Origin: Cymbomonas tetramitiformis
Lineage: Eukaryota > Chlorophyta > Pyramimonadophyceae > Pyramimonadales > Pyramimonadaceae
Reading direction: 5' to 3'
NCBI GenBank assembly: GCA_001247695.2
Contig: LGRX02003570.1
Span: forward strand, 56,669 to 120,668
Length of the DNA stretch: 64,000 nt
The stretch's first letter is position 1. Each line of letters begins with the position of its first letter. This document shows positions 24,301 to 34,700 of this stretch, piece after piece. The notes under the pieces are model-generated. The model worked only from the letters and a program-made list of their open reading frames with translations, made no database searches and was not told where the DNA came from. The position numbers and the translations under genes were made by a program.

Positions 24301-26250
24301 CCCTAAATCTAAGAGTTCTAGAAACAAAGAATAGTTGCCCGTGCCGATCTAAAGAACATCACAGTGCAGGATTCATACAGATCCAATACGGTAAAACGGC
24401 CGGTTTTAACGAAGCCAAGATGCTAGGTGGCTAGGCGCATGTACTTTTGCCAAGATCCTCCCCAGAGCCTTGGGTCATCTTCCCGCCGCACCTGCTGCGT
24501 GGATGATAAACGATATTTTTGGTCAGTCGGTGGACGAAAAACATTCAGCGCAAAAGATTCCAGTAGATGAGCTATGGAAAGCGGAATTACTGATCACTGG
24601 GTAAGATAACACGGCCAACGAAGACCGGGTTAACCCCGCCAGGGTAGGCCCCAGACGCGCTACTACGTCTTGGAACAACTACACACGGCACAGCATATCC
24701 TACACAAAGTCTAAAACAAGATCGCAATTCTGAACCATAGCAGCGCAAACAAAGCATGCACACAATATTGCCAATCATCGAACCACGGGGAGGTGGTCAT
24801 ACGGAAGGTGTTGTGCCTGCTTAGTAACAAAAAATAGATGTTCAAACACACGTGCGCAAAACAGCCATGCACGCAAACTTTGCTTCCATGATGAACAGAT
24901 CCCGAGCTAGCAGCGCCGAGAAACATGACACTGGGTATCATATACAGATAGTGCCACAACGAACAACGAATAAAAAGCAAGACGCTGCTCACATCCGCCT
25001 AAAAAGTCACGCACACAGGCTTCAGACCGTCAACATCCGCGGATATTGGGTGGACACGTTTTTAATTTTCAATATATATCTTTGAAGAACCGAAGACACG
25101 CTAGCGGACCAGCGCGGTATTCGTTTATTCGTTGTCCAACCAGTCATATTTCCGAAAGCAAAGTATCTTATCGATCATCGACCAACTGTGATTTTCATTG
25201 GTTAATGTAAAAACAGTTGATGATTCCCAATTTCCCATGAAAGATCTCATTGTGCTGTTACCAACTAACCATCGTTACACTTTCATCGGTCACAATCTAG
25301 CGAGCAGCAGGGATGCCACGCGCGCGCGTGTCACCAATCCCAAAACTGACAACTCTTACAAACGACTAATAACGTTCAGGTCGAGGTCTCTTGGCTTGTT
25401 GGCTACATCCTACGATTTCATACTGTTTCAATCGTCGGTCTCACACGCGCTCGCACTCATCACCTTCAGTCATAATCGACACGTCGCATTATCTCAAGGT
25501 GATCTCCAAGGTATTCTTGGAATTTCGATCGCAGATTTAGTCTTTAGCTTTCTTAGTTTCTCTAATGGATGCTTCCATTAAATGGCTAACGTCACCGCCT
25601 TAAAAAAGGGCATCCCCTAATTCATACATTTCCGTTCAAGTTTCACACGCGCAGAACGCCCAAAAGTTTGTAAGGCACATATAGCAACTGCCCATACCAT
25701 GCATGTAACTTTATTCGATTTATTTGACAGCATGCATCCGCATCCATGAACCACTCTTCCCTCGCCTTCTCTAGCCACATAACAGCAGTGAGACTATTTC
25801 CTACATAACACAATAAAGTCCTCCTAGTATTTACTTAGTTATCATCATGTCCACAACATATTGGATGCGGGGACATTATTCTGACTTTTTACGCCATATT
25901 CAAGCCTCGCAGCGGCATCTGAAGCGATACAAGGCGTTTCCTACCCTGAATCTTCTTGTCTTTCACAGTATGATTTCCCATGAATTGACATATAGAACTG
26001 CTCGCATATAGAACTGCTCCGGACATAAATTGCTCTGGCATGCCTATCTACGGCGAGCATCGCCAAGTTATCACGATGGCGACATATACGCAGCACATTA
26101 AGGGATGTTCATACACCCTGGACCAATTCAGGCTTTGCACTGGAATTGCATATCGCATGGAGGCTGAGATCCTGCGGCAAAACGTTCTGTATGTATGCTA
26201 TTCAAAATGGGATGCCCCGAAAACTCATGGACATGGACACAGGCTCGGCT
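21373..26250. other. Intergenic, no gene supported
   Basis: Contains a C-rich tract (21,480-21,560), a weak third copy of the hairpin repeat (about 21,980-22,225), a 54-bp direct repeat (22,849-22,956) and an AT tract near 23,790. Several open stretches exist, but none shows paired splice sites or a known motif. Confidence 0.45.
22849..22956. repeat. 54-bp direct repeat with internal inverted words
   Basis: Two copies beginning GGATCCACAAATATACAGCA and GGATTCACAAATATGCAGCA. Each contains GCATACTTAC and a partially inverted GTATGCTGC-like word. Confidence 0.7.
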
Positions 26251-26253
26251 TTG

Positions 26254-27045
26254 TCAGTCTCTATTGCTTGCCCCATTCAGTTCAACCTGCAATAATGCAA
26301 CCCACCACAAGCAGCACACCTGAGTTTGTACCAAATCGAATATGATCGCCATGCAAGTGCAGGGCGAGGCCATGGCATTAGGGCGGGGGGGCATACTGCA
26401 GGGCGGCGCGGCCACCACACGCGCCAGACAGTGTGAGGCATACCAAACAAAGTCAACACCACCACCACCACCCACAAGGCCGAGAGGCGGAGCGCATTTT
26501 ATGGGAGCATCCCGCGGCCACGTGCGCCAGAGACCACAAGGCCGGATTCTGCATACTCGTTTACCTTTGGAGGCCCTTGCCAGAGATGCTGCTGAGCGTT
26601 CTCAATGTTAATCAAGTCATCATACCGGTCCTCCGGATCATTCTGTCTTTTTCTTCGAGCGCGCTGCATTCCCAGCACACGGGCCACACGGCGTCATTCA
26701 TGCAGGCGGCGCCAAGTCAGTCCACCAGCATCTCACAGCTGACCATCCGCAGGGGCGCACGCCAAGCTCACCCAGGAGGGAGTGAGGAAGGGGGGTGGAG
26801 TGGAGATGGAATGCGAGCAGATGGGATGTGCACTCTTTGCGTTGCGCCGCGAGGGCTCTCAGTGGTGCACGCCTCAGGGAGAAGGGCTAGTGAGAGAGGA
26901 GGAGAGGAACCTGCGCCGGCGTGTTGCATGGAATGGAGTAGTAGCCCTCGCCTAACCCATGCCATCTCACAGTCTCCCCGGTCTCCGGAGCCACCTTCAC
27001 TTGCTTCATCATCTTTATCGTGACTTTCTTGGACCTGGCAAGATA
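26254..27045 (-). CDS. Possible small minus-strand gene, unrecognised
   Basis: A hydrophilic exon ends at 26,565 with peptide words RKRQNDPEDRYDDLINIEN and a good donor (GTAAACGAG). A phase-compatible short terminal exon at 26,286-26,254 follows a TTGCAG acceptor and encodes VELNGASNRD then stop. An Asp/Glu-rich stretch near 27,043-26,975 (ESHDKDDEASE) may be an upstream exon. No family is recognised. The opposite strand is also open here and hydrophobic, so the strand choice rests on splice sites and residue composition only. Confidence 0.3.
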
Positions 27046-27170
27046 GGCAGACGCTTCTCCACGTGGTCAGCGCGCGCCCTCGGTATAGGCATGCTACACG
27101 TGGTCAGCGCGCGCCCTCAGTATAGGCATGCTACACGTGGTCAGCGTGCGCCCTCAGTATAGGCATACTG
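27040..27170. repeat. About 39-bp minisatellite x3
   Basis: CACGTGGTCAGCGCGCGCCC followed by TC-GTATAGGCATGCTA repeats three times. Confidence 0.85.
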
Positions 27171-27429
27171 CGCTGTAAATATCACGAACGCATCGTTACT
27201 ACTTCGGTTCGTACACAGTATCGTTCGATAGCCCCCGCGTTCTCCTTCCTTGCTGACGGAGCTGGGCGCTCGATTCAGGGCATGCACTTGAGAAACCGTG
27301 CGTACTTTGCGCTGACGTGGCACACGCTCTTCTCTGGTACGATGGGATGTGCGAGTGTGCTGCATCCCAGCTGCAGCATATTCTGGTCTTGTAGGTGGAT
27401 CTGAACACGGTCGCCCGCTCCCATCTACT

Positions 27430-27835
27430 CTTCAGGCCACAAGCTCTCAGAGATGACCCCACTTTCCGGTTCCTCGTGACGATCTAGCTTATATGCCACG
27501 GAAGCTTCTCACAGATGACCCCACTTTCCGGTTCCTCGTGACGATCCAGCTTATATGCCACGGAAGCTTCTCACAGATCAAAGGCTGCGCTTGTGCGAGC
27601 ATGCCACGTATGACAAGGGAAGCTGCGAAGTTCTTGCCTGCAGTGATGTGTCAGGTGAAGCTGCAAAGCTCTTGCCTGCAGTGATATGCCAGGGGAAGCT
27701 GCAAAGCTCTTGCCTGCAGGTGGAAGCTGCGACGCTCTTGCCTGCAGTGATATGCCAGGGGAAGCTGCAAAGCTGTTGCCTGCAGGTGGAAGCTGCAAAG
27801 CTCTTGCCTGCAGGTGGAAGCTGTGACGCTCGAAG
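27430..27835. repeat. 62-bp repeat followed by GAAGCTGC minisatellite
   Basis: Two and a half copies of a 62-bp unit (CACAGATGACCCCACTTTCC and onward) run to about 27,585. Variable units built from GAAGCTGCAAAGCTCTTGCC and TGCAGTGATATGCCAGGGG follow up to 27,835. Confidence 0.8.
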
Positions 27836-27949
27836 TCGCAGGTCACCATGTCCTTGCGCAGCTCTTTAAGCTCTCTCAGGGGAACTGTCACCGTTACAAA
27901 GTCCCTGAAGCACAATGCACAAAGCACGGAAGTGAGGCCGCAATGTACA

Positions 27950-28072
27950 GTCCTTCAAGCACGAAGCGCATGGTGCGTAGGTGGAGCGGCGTGCGACCCC
28001 CCTCAAGCACGAAGCGCATGGTGCGTAGGTGGAGCGGCGTGAGACCCCCCTCAAGCACGAAGCTCAAAGGTA
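27950..28072. repeat. 48-bp minisatellite, about 2.5 copies
   Basis: TCAAGCACGAAGCGCATGGT followed by GCGTAGGTGGAGCGGCGTG repeats with a 48-bp period. Confidence 0.85.
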
Positions 28073-28179
28073 CAGCAGCGACCAATGAACCATCAAGATA
28101 CCAGACCAAAAGGACTCGCGCGCTGCTTGAATATCCTCTGCATCACAGCATACCCTTCAACAAAACGAATCAGGTCGGC

Positions 28180-28620
28180 GAGGCGCGCAACCGGGGTCCG
28201 CTCACCAGCTCTGGCCACCGGGGCGCGCAACCGGGGTCTGCTCACCAGCTCTGGCCGCTGGGGCGCGCAGCCGGGGACCGCTCACCAGCTCTGGCCACTG
28301 GGGCGCGCAACCGGGGTCCGCTCACCGGCTCTGGCCACTGGGGCGCGCAACCGGGGTCCGCTCGCCAGCTCTGGCCACTGGGGCGCGCAACCGGGGTCCG
28401 CTCACCGCTCTGGCCACCGGGGCGCGCAACCGGGGTCTGCTCACCAGCTCTGGCCGCTGGGGCGCGCAGCCGGGGACCGCTCACCAGCTCTGGCCACTGG
28501 GGCGCGCAACCGGGGTCCGCTCACCGGCTCTGGCCACTGGGGCGCGCAACCGGGGTCCGCTCGCCAGCTCTGGCCACTGGGGCGCGCAACCGGGGTCCGC
28601 TCACCGGCTCTGGTCCCGGT
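28180..28620. repeat. 40-bp minisatellite x11 with higher-order structure
   Basis: Units read GGGGCGCGCAACCGGGGTCC then GCTCACCAGCTCTGGCCACT. A specific order of variant units (GTCTG, then CAGCCGGGGACC, then CACCGGC, then CTCGCC) occurs twice, giving a superunit of about 199 bp starting near 28,219 and 28,418. Confidence 0.9.
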
Positions 28621-29287
28621 GATTGCCGTCGTCCCACAAGTACTTTGCGATGGTTTTGACCTGGCCGGTTACCTTTGCGACCTGATTCACAGCAGCCCTC
28701 CGCCCCGGGTAGTGTCTGGTGAGCTGCAGACAAGTTGCCGTGCTGTGATATGGAGCCGCTCCAGATAATCAATTTATCAACTGTGCCTACCGAGCCGACA
28801 CCTGACATCTATGTCTCTGTATCACATTCGAGATCGATGCCTTTCCAAGGCTATCTATACTCACAGCGAGCACTTCAACAAAGTTCCGGGGAACTCGTCG
28901 GACACCGCTCCTCGCTGAGCTTGCACATGCCCGATGATAACCTCGTTGAAAGGTAGGCTACTGCATGCAGCCACAGTAGGCAGCCACGTGCACATTGCCC
29001 TGAAATATGCGATCCCTTGCAACACTGCGCTATGTGCTTGGTCGCAGACCGCTACAGGAATGCCCGGCGGGCTCCCGTGTGGAGGGCGCCGTGTGCGCAC
29101 GCAAAGTCGGCGTGGGATTTTCAGAAGAGGAGACAGTGCTTAGACAACCTGCATGGATTTCGCACGTTTTTTCTCTTCGCGTTGCCTCGTCAGGATCTCC
29201 ACGTCCACGCAGCTCATGCTTGCGCACACAAGCTGGCTGAGATCCGGGTGCAGCCAAGGCTGCGCACCCCACTCCAAGCACCCAGGC

Positions 29288-30148
29288 TCACTCACCACGG
29301 CTCGCCGTTCTTGCACTGATAATTCTTAGTGCTATGCTGGACGAGGCTTGCGTATCAGAGAGTCCCTTGGCTCGGCACGGGCGGTGTGTCCTCCCCTGCG
29401 ACAGATTGTCTTGGCCCGGCACCGGCAGTGTGTCCTCTCCTACCAGAAAATTCCGTGGCCCGACTGCCTGTTCGCGTGGACGTTCCGTCGGATGTGAGCG
29501 TTTGATAAGTTTGGAAAAGTATGGTACGCTACGCAACGGAACACATGGCGAATTCTTCGGATATGAGACGTTTCTCCATTTAGCTAGCCTCAAACTGTCA
29601 ACGTTCTGGAAAGTAGAACGCGCGATCTTGCGGGTCTTAAGAACTCTCACCCCTCGCAAGCTGCCGAAGCGACGACATTGCGTAAAACTTTAGTTGACGC
29701 AGAATATAAGGCGGCAGGGAACAGTTCGGGAACGCACCTGGCCGGAAGAAGGCCCGGCCTGAACGTGGTGAAACGTCGGCTCTGGTGGAGGGAGGGTCGG
29801 TTCGTTGGGCGGAGGCACCTCGATTTCGCACGCAGCCTGCTGGTAATCGGACGCCGTGTCCCCAGCATGAAATGATTCCGGTTCAAAGAATGCGAAGCTA
29901 TTTCAATTCCTATACATTATTCATGCGTACAGGTTCAGATAGCGCGATGCCGAACAAAGGTTACTCGAGCAGCACTTGCGACGTTTACAAAGGCACTCGA
30001 GTTTCAGCCTACGCACCACTCCGGTCTGCTCGAGTTCAGCCAAGGGTACTGAGTCCTGCGGGTCAGCTGCTTTGCTGTCCGCTGAAAATTGGCGAAGTTG
30101 CTCCGAATTTGAAGCTTGACCGCAACCATTATTCTCACTGTCCTCCAT
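29288..30148 (-). CDS. Unrecognised three-exon gene, about 182 aa
   Basis: The start ATG at 30,148 opens an acidic N-terminus (MEDSENNGCGQASNSEQLRQ). The donor is probably at 30,017. Exon 2 ends at 29,738 with PSSGQ before GTGCGT and is Pro-rich (EVPPPNEPTLPPPEPTF). Its start is either 29,836 (phase 0) or 29,897. Exon 3 runs 29,605-29,288 after a strong TTCTACTTTCCAG acceptor and reads NVDSLRLAKWRNVSYP to a stop. It contains a short near-repeat (EDTLPVPGQ). Phase 0 is kept with the 29,836 choice. No domain is recognised; the middle may be a disordered linker. Confidence 0.5.
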
Positions 30149-30962
30149 ATCAAATGTCCTCTGTAGACTCGTCACGACAGATATCTGGTATTTAAACGCG
30201 GAATTTCGTTTTGCGTAGGTACGGGCGAAGCTTGCACGGGGAAGTGCCTCGTTGAGAACACAATCGAAAAAATGCTGAGATGAAACGTGAGTAACGCTTA
30301 CGTGAGCTAGCAGCTAGAGACACCGGTTGCTTCACCGCGAAGTGACGACTAGCATCTGATCACGTGAAATAGAGATACCCGCTTTTGCACAATTTGAAAT
30401 AAGCACGTGCCGAAAACATTTCCCCAACCAAAATATCTGGGCTTTGGAAAAATCATAAATCCACCCACACGCACTCAACCAAATTATGTTTTATCTGGAA
30501 TTTGCGCTTCACTTGTATGAGAGAAATGATGAGATCTGAGCATTCAGCATGTGCGCATCCATCGGGATGCGATGGCCATGCGATGGCCTGCAACCCTGCA
30601 TGAGCGATGCGATGATGCATGATGAGGGGTCGCGGTCGCTCCGGCTGTCATGTCATGTCATGTCATTGTCATGTCATCCGCTGCGGCATCGGCAGCGGCA
30701 TCGGCAATTTCGGCATCGGAAAAACAAAAAGCTAAAGGAAAAGATAAATCAGGTTACGTACGGTAGGGCCCTCGACTGACGTGAGACTCCCCTAATCCCC
30801 TAACCTCCACGATGATGGAGGAGCTGAGGAGTGAGGACTGAGGAGGCGAAAATTTTGCGAGCGATCAGATGCTGTCGTGTGTTGGCGAGTGAGGCCTTCG
30901 CTTGAATTCCCATCATTCCGCCACTCGACTGGCTTCAAAACGAAAATACAAAGATCCGATAG

Positions 30963-31683
30963 TTAAGCCACGATGTTCATAAAGCTGACAACCAGCGCAA
31001 GATGCCCCTCCCGCAGCGAAGTCGCCAAGAACCGTCGCTCGCAGCCTTCCGCCGCTGCGGGGAAGTATTGGAAAGCCCCTTTGCAGAAGGGAATATCAAG
31101 CTCGCTGTGCTCTCCTTACCACACACCTGTCTCATGTCTAGGAAGGAAGTGTTTGGGCAGTTTCGCACGTTCTCCAGTGCGTTCTGCAGTTTTGCCCAAA
31201 TTACGGCACCGTGTGCCCGTAAGCTGTTCGTCACAGACTCAAGCTCTGGTTGACTTGGAGGATCTTCCAGAAAGGTGTCCTCCAAGTCCCGTTGGCACGC
31301 TTTCGCGTTCTTGGTTTTGAAACCTTCCCATCTAGCTCTGCGTAGTGAGAGCCATGCCCCAAATGGAGCTCACAAGAGTGCCAGCTTGCTTACCTGCGCA
31401 GCTCAATACATTGATTCAACATCTCTGCTCGAGCCTTTCATCCACCTGTTCCGTTGCTCTCACGTTTAGAGAAAATCTCGAAACTGCGCCCACTATCTCG
31501 TGCTTCAGATACGCAAACCCGCGCCTTATCAACCGATGCTGGCTTGAAAGTATGACATAAGGGGCAAGATAAAAGTACTTGTCCTGCTTGGATTTCAGAC
31601 TTCGAGACTTCGTGGCCGTACTTGACGTCGGAAGCAAGGCTACAGGCGGACTGACGAGGGTTTTCCTGCTTGGCACCGCGCAT
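30963..31683 (-). CDS. Unrecognised four-exon gene, 186 aa
   Basis: Exons: 31,683-31,464, 31,424-31,394, 31,337-31,120, 31,054-30,963. Phases close and total 561 nt including TAA. It starts MRGAKQENPRQSACSLASD. A CPLC pair is seen near residue 48, and a helical C-terminus ends REGHLALVVSFMNIVA. The donors GTGAGA, GTAAGC and GTAAGG are good. Intron 1 would be only 39 nt, introns 2 and 3 are 56 and 65 nt. The central part (ESVTNSLRAHGAVIWAKLQN) is helical; faint similarity to the end of RUN-type domains is not enough to name it. It is transcribed away from the TraB gene, with 77 bp between the two possible start codons. Confidence 0.55.
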
Positions 31684-31760
31684 CTTTCCAAGGTCTCGAC
31701 GGCCGTTTACCGTTTACCTCTGTAGGCTGCAACTTCCATGCTGCGATAAGTTAACTATGC
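31684..31760. promoter_or_regulatory. Candidate bidirectional promoter
   Basis: Inference from layout. The start codon of the minus-strand gene (31,683) and the first in-frame ATG of the TraB gene (31,761) are 77 bp apart, so both 5' regions must overlap. A CGTTTAC word occurs twice (ACCGTTTAC near 31,712). No TATA box is evident. If TraB starts at 31,854 the gap is 170 bp. Confidence 0.35.
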
Positions 31761-34700
31761 ATGCATAATACGGCCTTTGTATCACTGCGTTTCTGTGACA
31801 TATATTCGGCAGTTGGGGGCGAGAGCCGCGCCTTACACATCGCAGCGCGAGCAATGTACGCTCTTAAAGTGCCCGTCTTGTATGCTCCACGGACGTCTAG
31901 ACTGTTCTGTTGTTCAGCGAACAATGGATGTGTTGCGTATGGACTGAAGTGCTATCTACTGGACGTTTCGCAGGAGTCGTGCGAGCATGTGGAGCAGCTT
32001 ATGGAGGCTGTAAAGCCTAAAGCTGTGCTTTTAGAGCTCTGCGACGAGAGGTATGTTTGACCCGTCCGTTTGTGTTGTAACTTGTATTTCTTCTTGGTGA
32101 ATGTGCGTGCTGAGGTTTTGCATTTGGGCCGCTTTGGTCGGCCGTAGAGTCGGCGTACTACTGGACGACGAAGCGCAACCGGGACCAGATACGAAGTGGT
32201 ACACCCCTGAAGTGTCCTTTGTGGTACGCTCCTACCACTGCATTACCTGACTCTCATAGGGTACTGAGTGTGTTCCTCCGCTCTGGAGCCATACGTCCGA
32301 AACAACTTCGAAGCGAAACGGCGTAGTGGTCATATATTCCCAAATGCTCACCCTTATCATTCATCAGCCGAGCGACAGTGCCAGAACAAACCCAATCTGA
32401 CTCCGTCGATCAGTTCGGAGTCTAGCAATCTGGTTGGGACGTTCAAAGTTTAGAAAGCACTGCAGGTTTGGCCCATGAACCATTTCGAGAATGTTCTCTT
32501 GCTCCAAGGGCGGCTTGGGCATTGGGGGTTTCAGCTGCCAGAGCAGCCCGCCTTTAAGGAAACGCCGTTTGGCTTGCGGGGATAGGGAGAAGGCAGTAGC
32601 AGTGGGATCCCTATCCCGGAGGAAGAACTACTTTCGCAACTCAGGTGAGGGATCGTTGACCTTCCATTTCTGACTCAAGGCCTAGGCCTGCCTAGAGTAA
32701 GGGGCTTCCACTGTGTTCTCTATATGACAATGAGCAGCTAGTTCTTGAGGGCCGCCAGACGTTTCAGCTCGTGTCCTCCAACAAAGATTATAAACCTTGC
32801 CAATACCCAAGGACTGCCGCCTTCCTGCAAGTTCCAGTCCTCCTGCCGCCATGCGCTCCTGACTTCAACTTTAGGAGGGCCTGCAATTATTAGCGGTGAA
32901 GGCAGACGCCAGCGCTTCGTGATACGGCTTGTGTCAAACTCACTGAGCACCGCAGACTCTTCCTGTTGTCTACACCGCAGACACCTTCTACGGGAAGTGT
33001 CTACAAGCATTTACGCGCAGCTGGAGATCATTTGAAATTGTATACTCAGTACAGCGAATACTGAATGGAGAGCATCCTTAGAAAGCTACCAATGGACTTA
33101 CACTCTTGACTTCTGGAATCTTGCCTGGATGGCTTGTTTCAGACGTCCCGGGTCAGTGTTCGTCCGGTGGACGTCACTTGCATCGGCGTAGCTTGCGCGA
33201 ATACCGCGTTGTGGCCAGCAAGTATCATTTGTGCGTTTTAGGGTTCAAGCGTGATCGCTAGCCCCAGAGTCACTATTGTGCAGGAGATGACGACGGATGT
33301 CTGACTGAGTAAGCGAATTGGTCGGGTGTGGAGGTGAGAGCTTCGGTCAGAACACGTCCACTGCGCCCTGTAACACGCGCAGACATGCAAGAGGACATCG
33401 CTACTCTCATGCGCACCGGGCTCTTCCAGAAAGTGACCATCGTGAACGAACCCCCTAGTACGCCCGCGATTCTCACATGCCCATTCTGAATATTGTCTAG
33501 GAGTTAACGCGTCCACAGGGAAAAACACTTCAGAAGGTGCTCCAAAGGCAGCAACCTTCGCATGGCTTAGCTCGTCGACATGCGAGAGGCTCAGATCATC
33601 GACTTCGGGTTAGCTCAGCTTGTCGATAATGATGTCTCACGTGGTACAACTCAGCTTGTCCACACTGGCAAGTGAACGACAGGCAACTCGCGCTTCCAGT
33701 ACCCGCGCTATCAGTATGCAGGCCATCTCCTCAGCAAGCTTTGCATTCCAGAGCTGTTTCGCCCTCGAAACGTATGCGTTTCCTGTTTGAATGTGGGATG
33801 CGCAGAGAAAGGCTCGGCGTCTGCCATGCCAGCCCATCGTGTCTTGTGCCGCTTCTTCGAGTCGATGGGACTGCCCAACCCATCGCTCACTGCTGCCCTC
33901 AGGCCGTCGCAGGGTGATGGGAGATTTTGGTGGCAGTTGCGGGGCAGCAGCCTCTGTTCTACGAAGGGCCCACCGAGGGGGTCGCATCGCTGCTGGGAGA
34001 GGCGAATCCGATGGGCCCCCTCAAGTATGCTTACACGCTTTCGCCGCGGATGCTCTCCCCTCGTGAAAGAGCAGCCTTCACGGCATCCATGGTGAAGAAA
34101 GAGAAGAACCCGGGCAAGAAGGGCCTCGGCTTCCCCGGGTTGCCCAGTGCACCAGGTGAGGGGGGCGTAAGACGCGCTGCAGGAGCACAGGGATCGTGTA
34201 GCTCGTCTCTGAGAGAGTGTCGCGCCTCAAGTCCATGCTTGAGATCCCACCACGGATCACTGCCTCCACGATCCTGCCAAGATGGGGGCACCCAAGTTCC
34301 CATCATATTGCGGTGGATCGATAAGCTGCTGGGTGTGAACTGTCAGGTGTGGCCCGGTGAGGCTGTGGGCTTTCATACGGGTCGCACAGCGATTTTGAGC
34401 ACATTAGCACGTCTGAAACAGGTCCAGCCTTGTGAGATGGAGAGCCGAGAGTTTGGGGCCTGCATGCAGGCGGCTGGAAGAACGCGCTTAGCTCAACGTT
34501 CGGCCGCACTGCCGCTCAGTTGCAGGTGTGTTGCCTCATACCATATGTGTTAGTGTGAAACCTGCCACGCCCGGCGGCATATGACCTTTGGCGAGATTGA
34601 AATGGGAGGGTGTCGGAGCTCTGACAGAAATCAGCTGCCACCAAGCTAAAGACCCGCCCTGGACTTGAATTCCGAGTGGCCATGGAGCAAGCTGTGCTTC

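Noticed and set aside
25198..25581. 127-codon open frame
   Set aside because: It needs a non-ATG start, has no splice sites in phase and no known motif; the flanks are AT-rich intergenic DNA.
28085..28768. 227-codon open frame across the 40-bp array
   Set aside because: The repeat unit is not a multiple of three and the frame is open only because the unit lacks stops.
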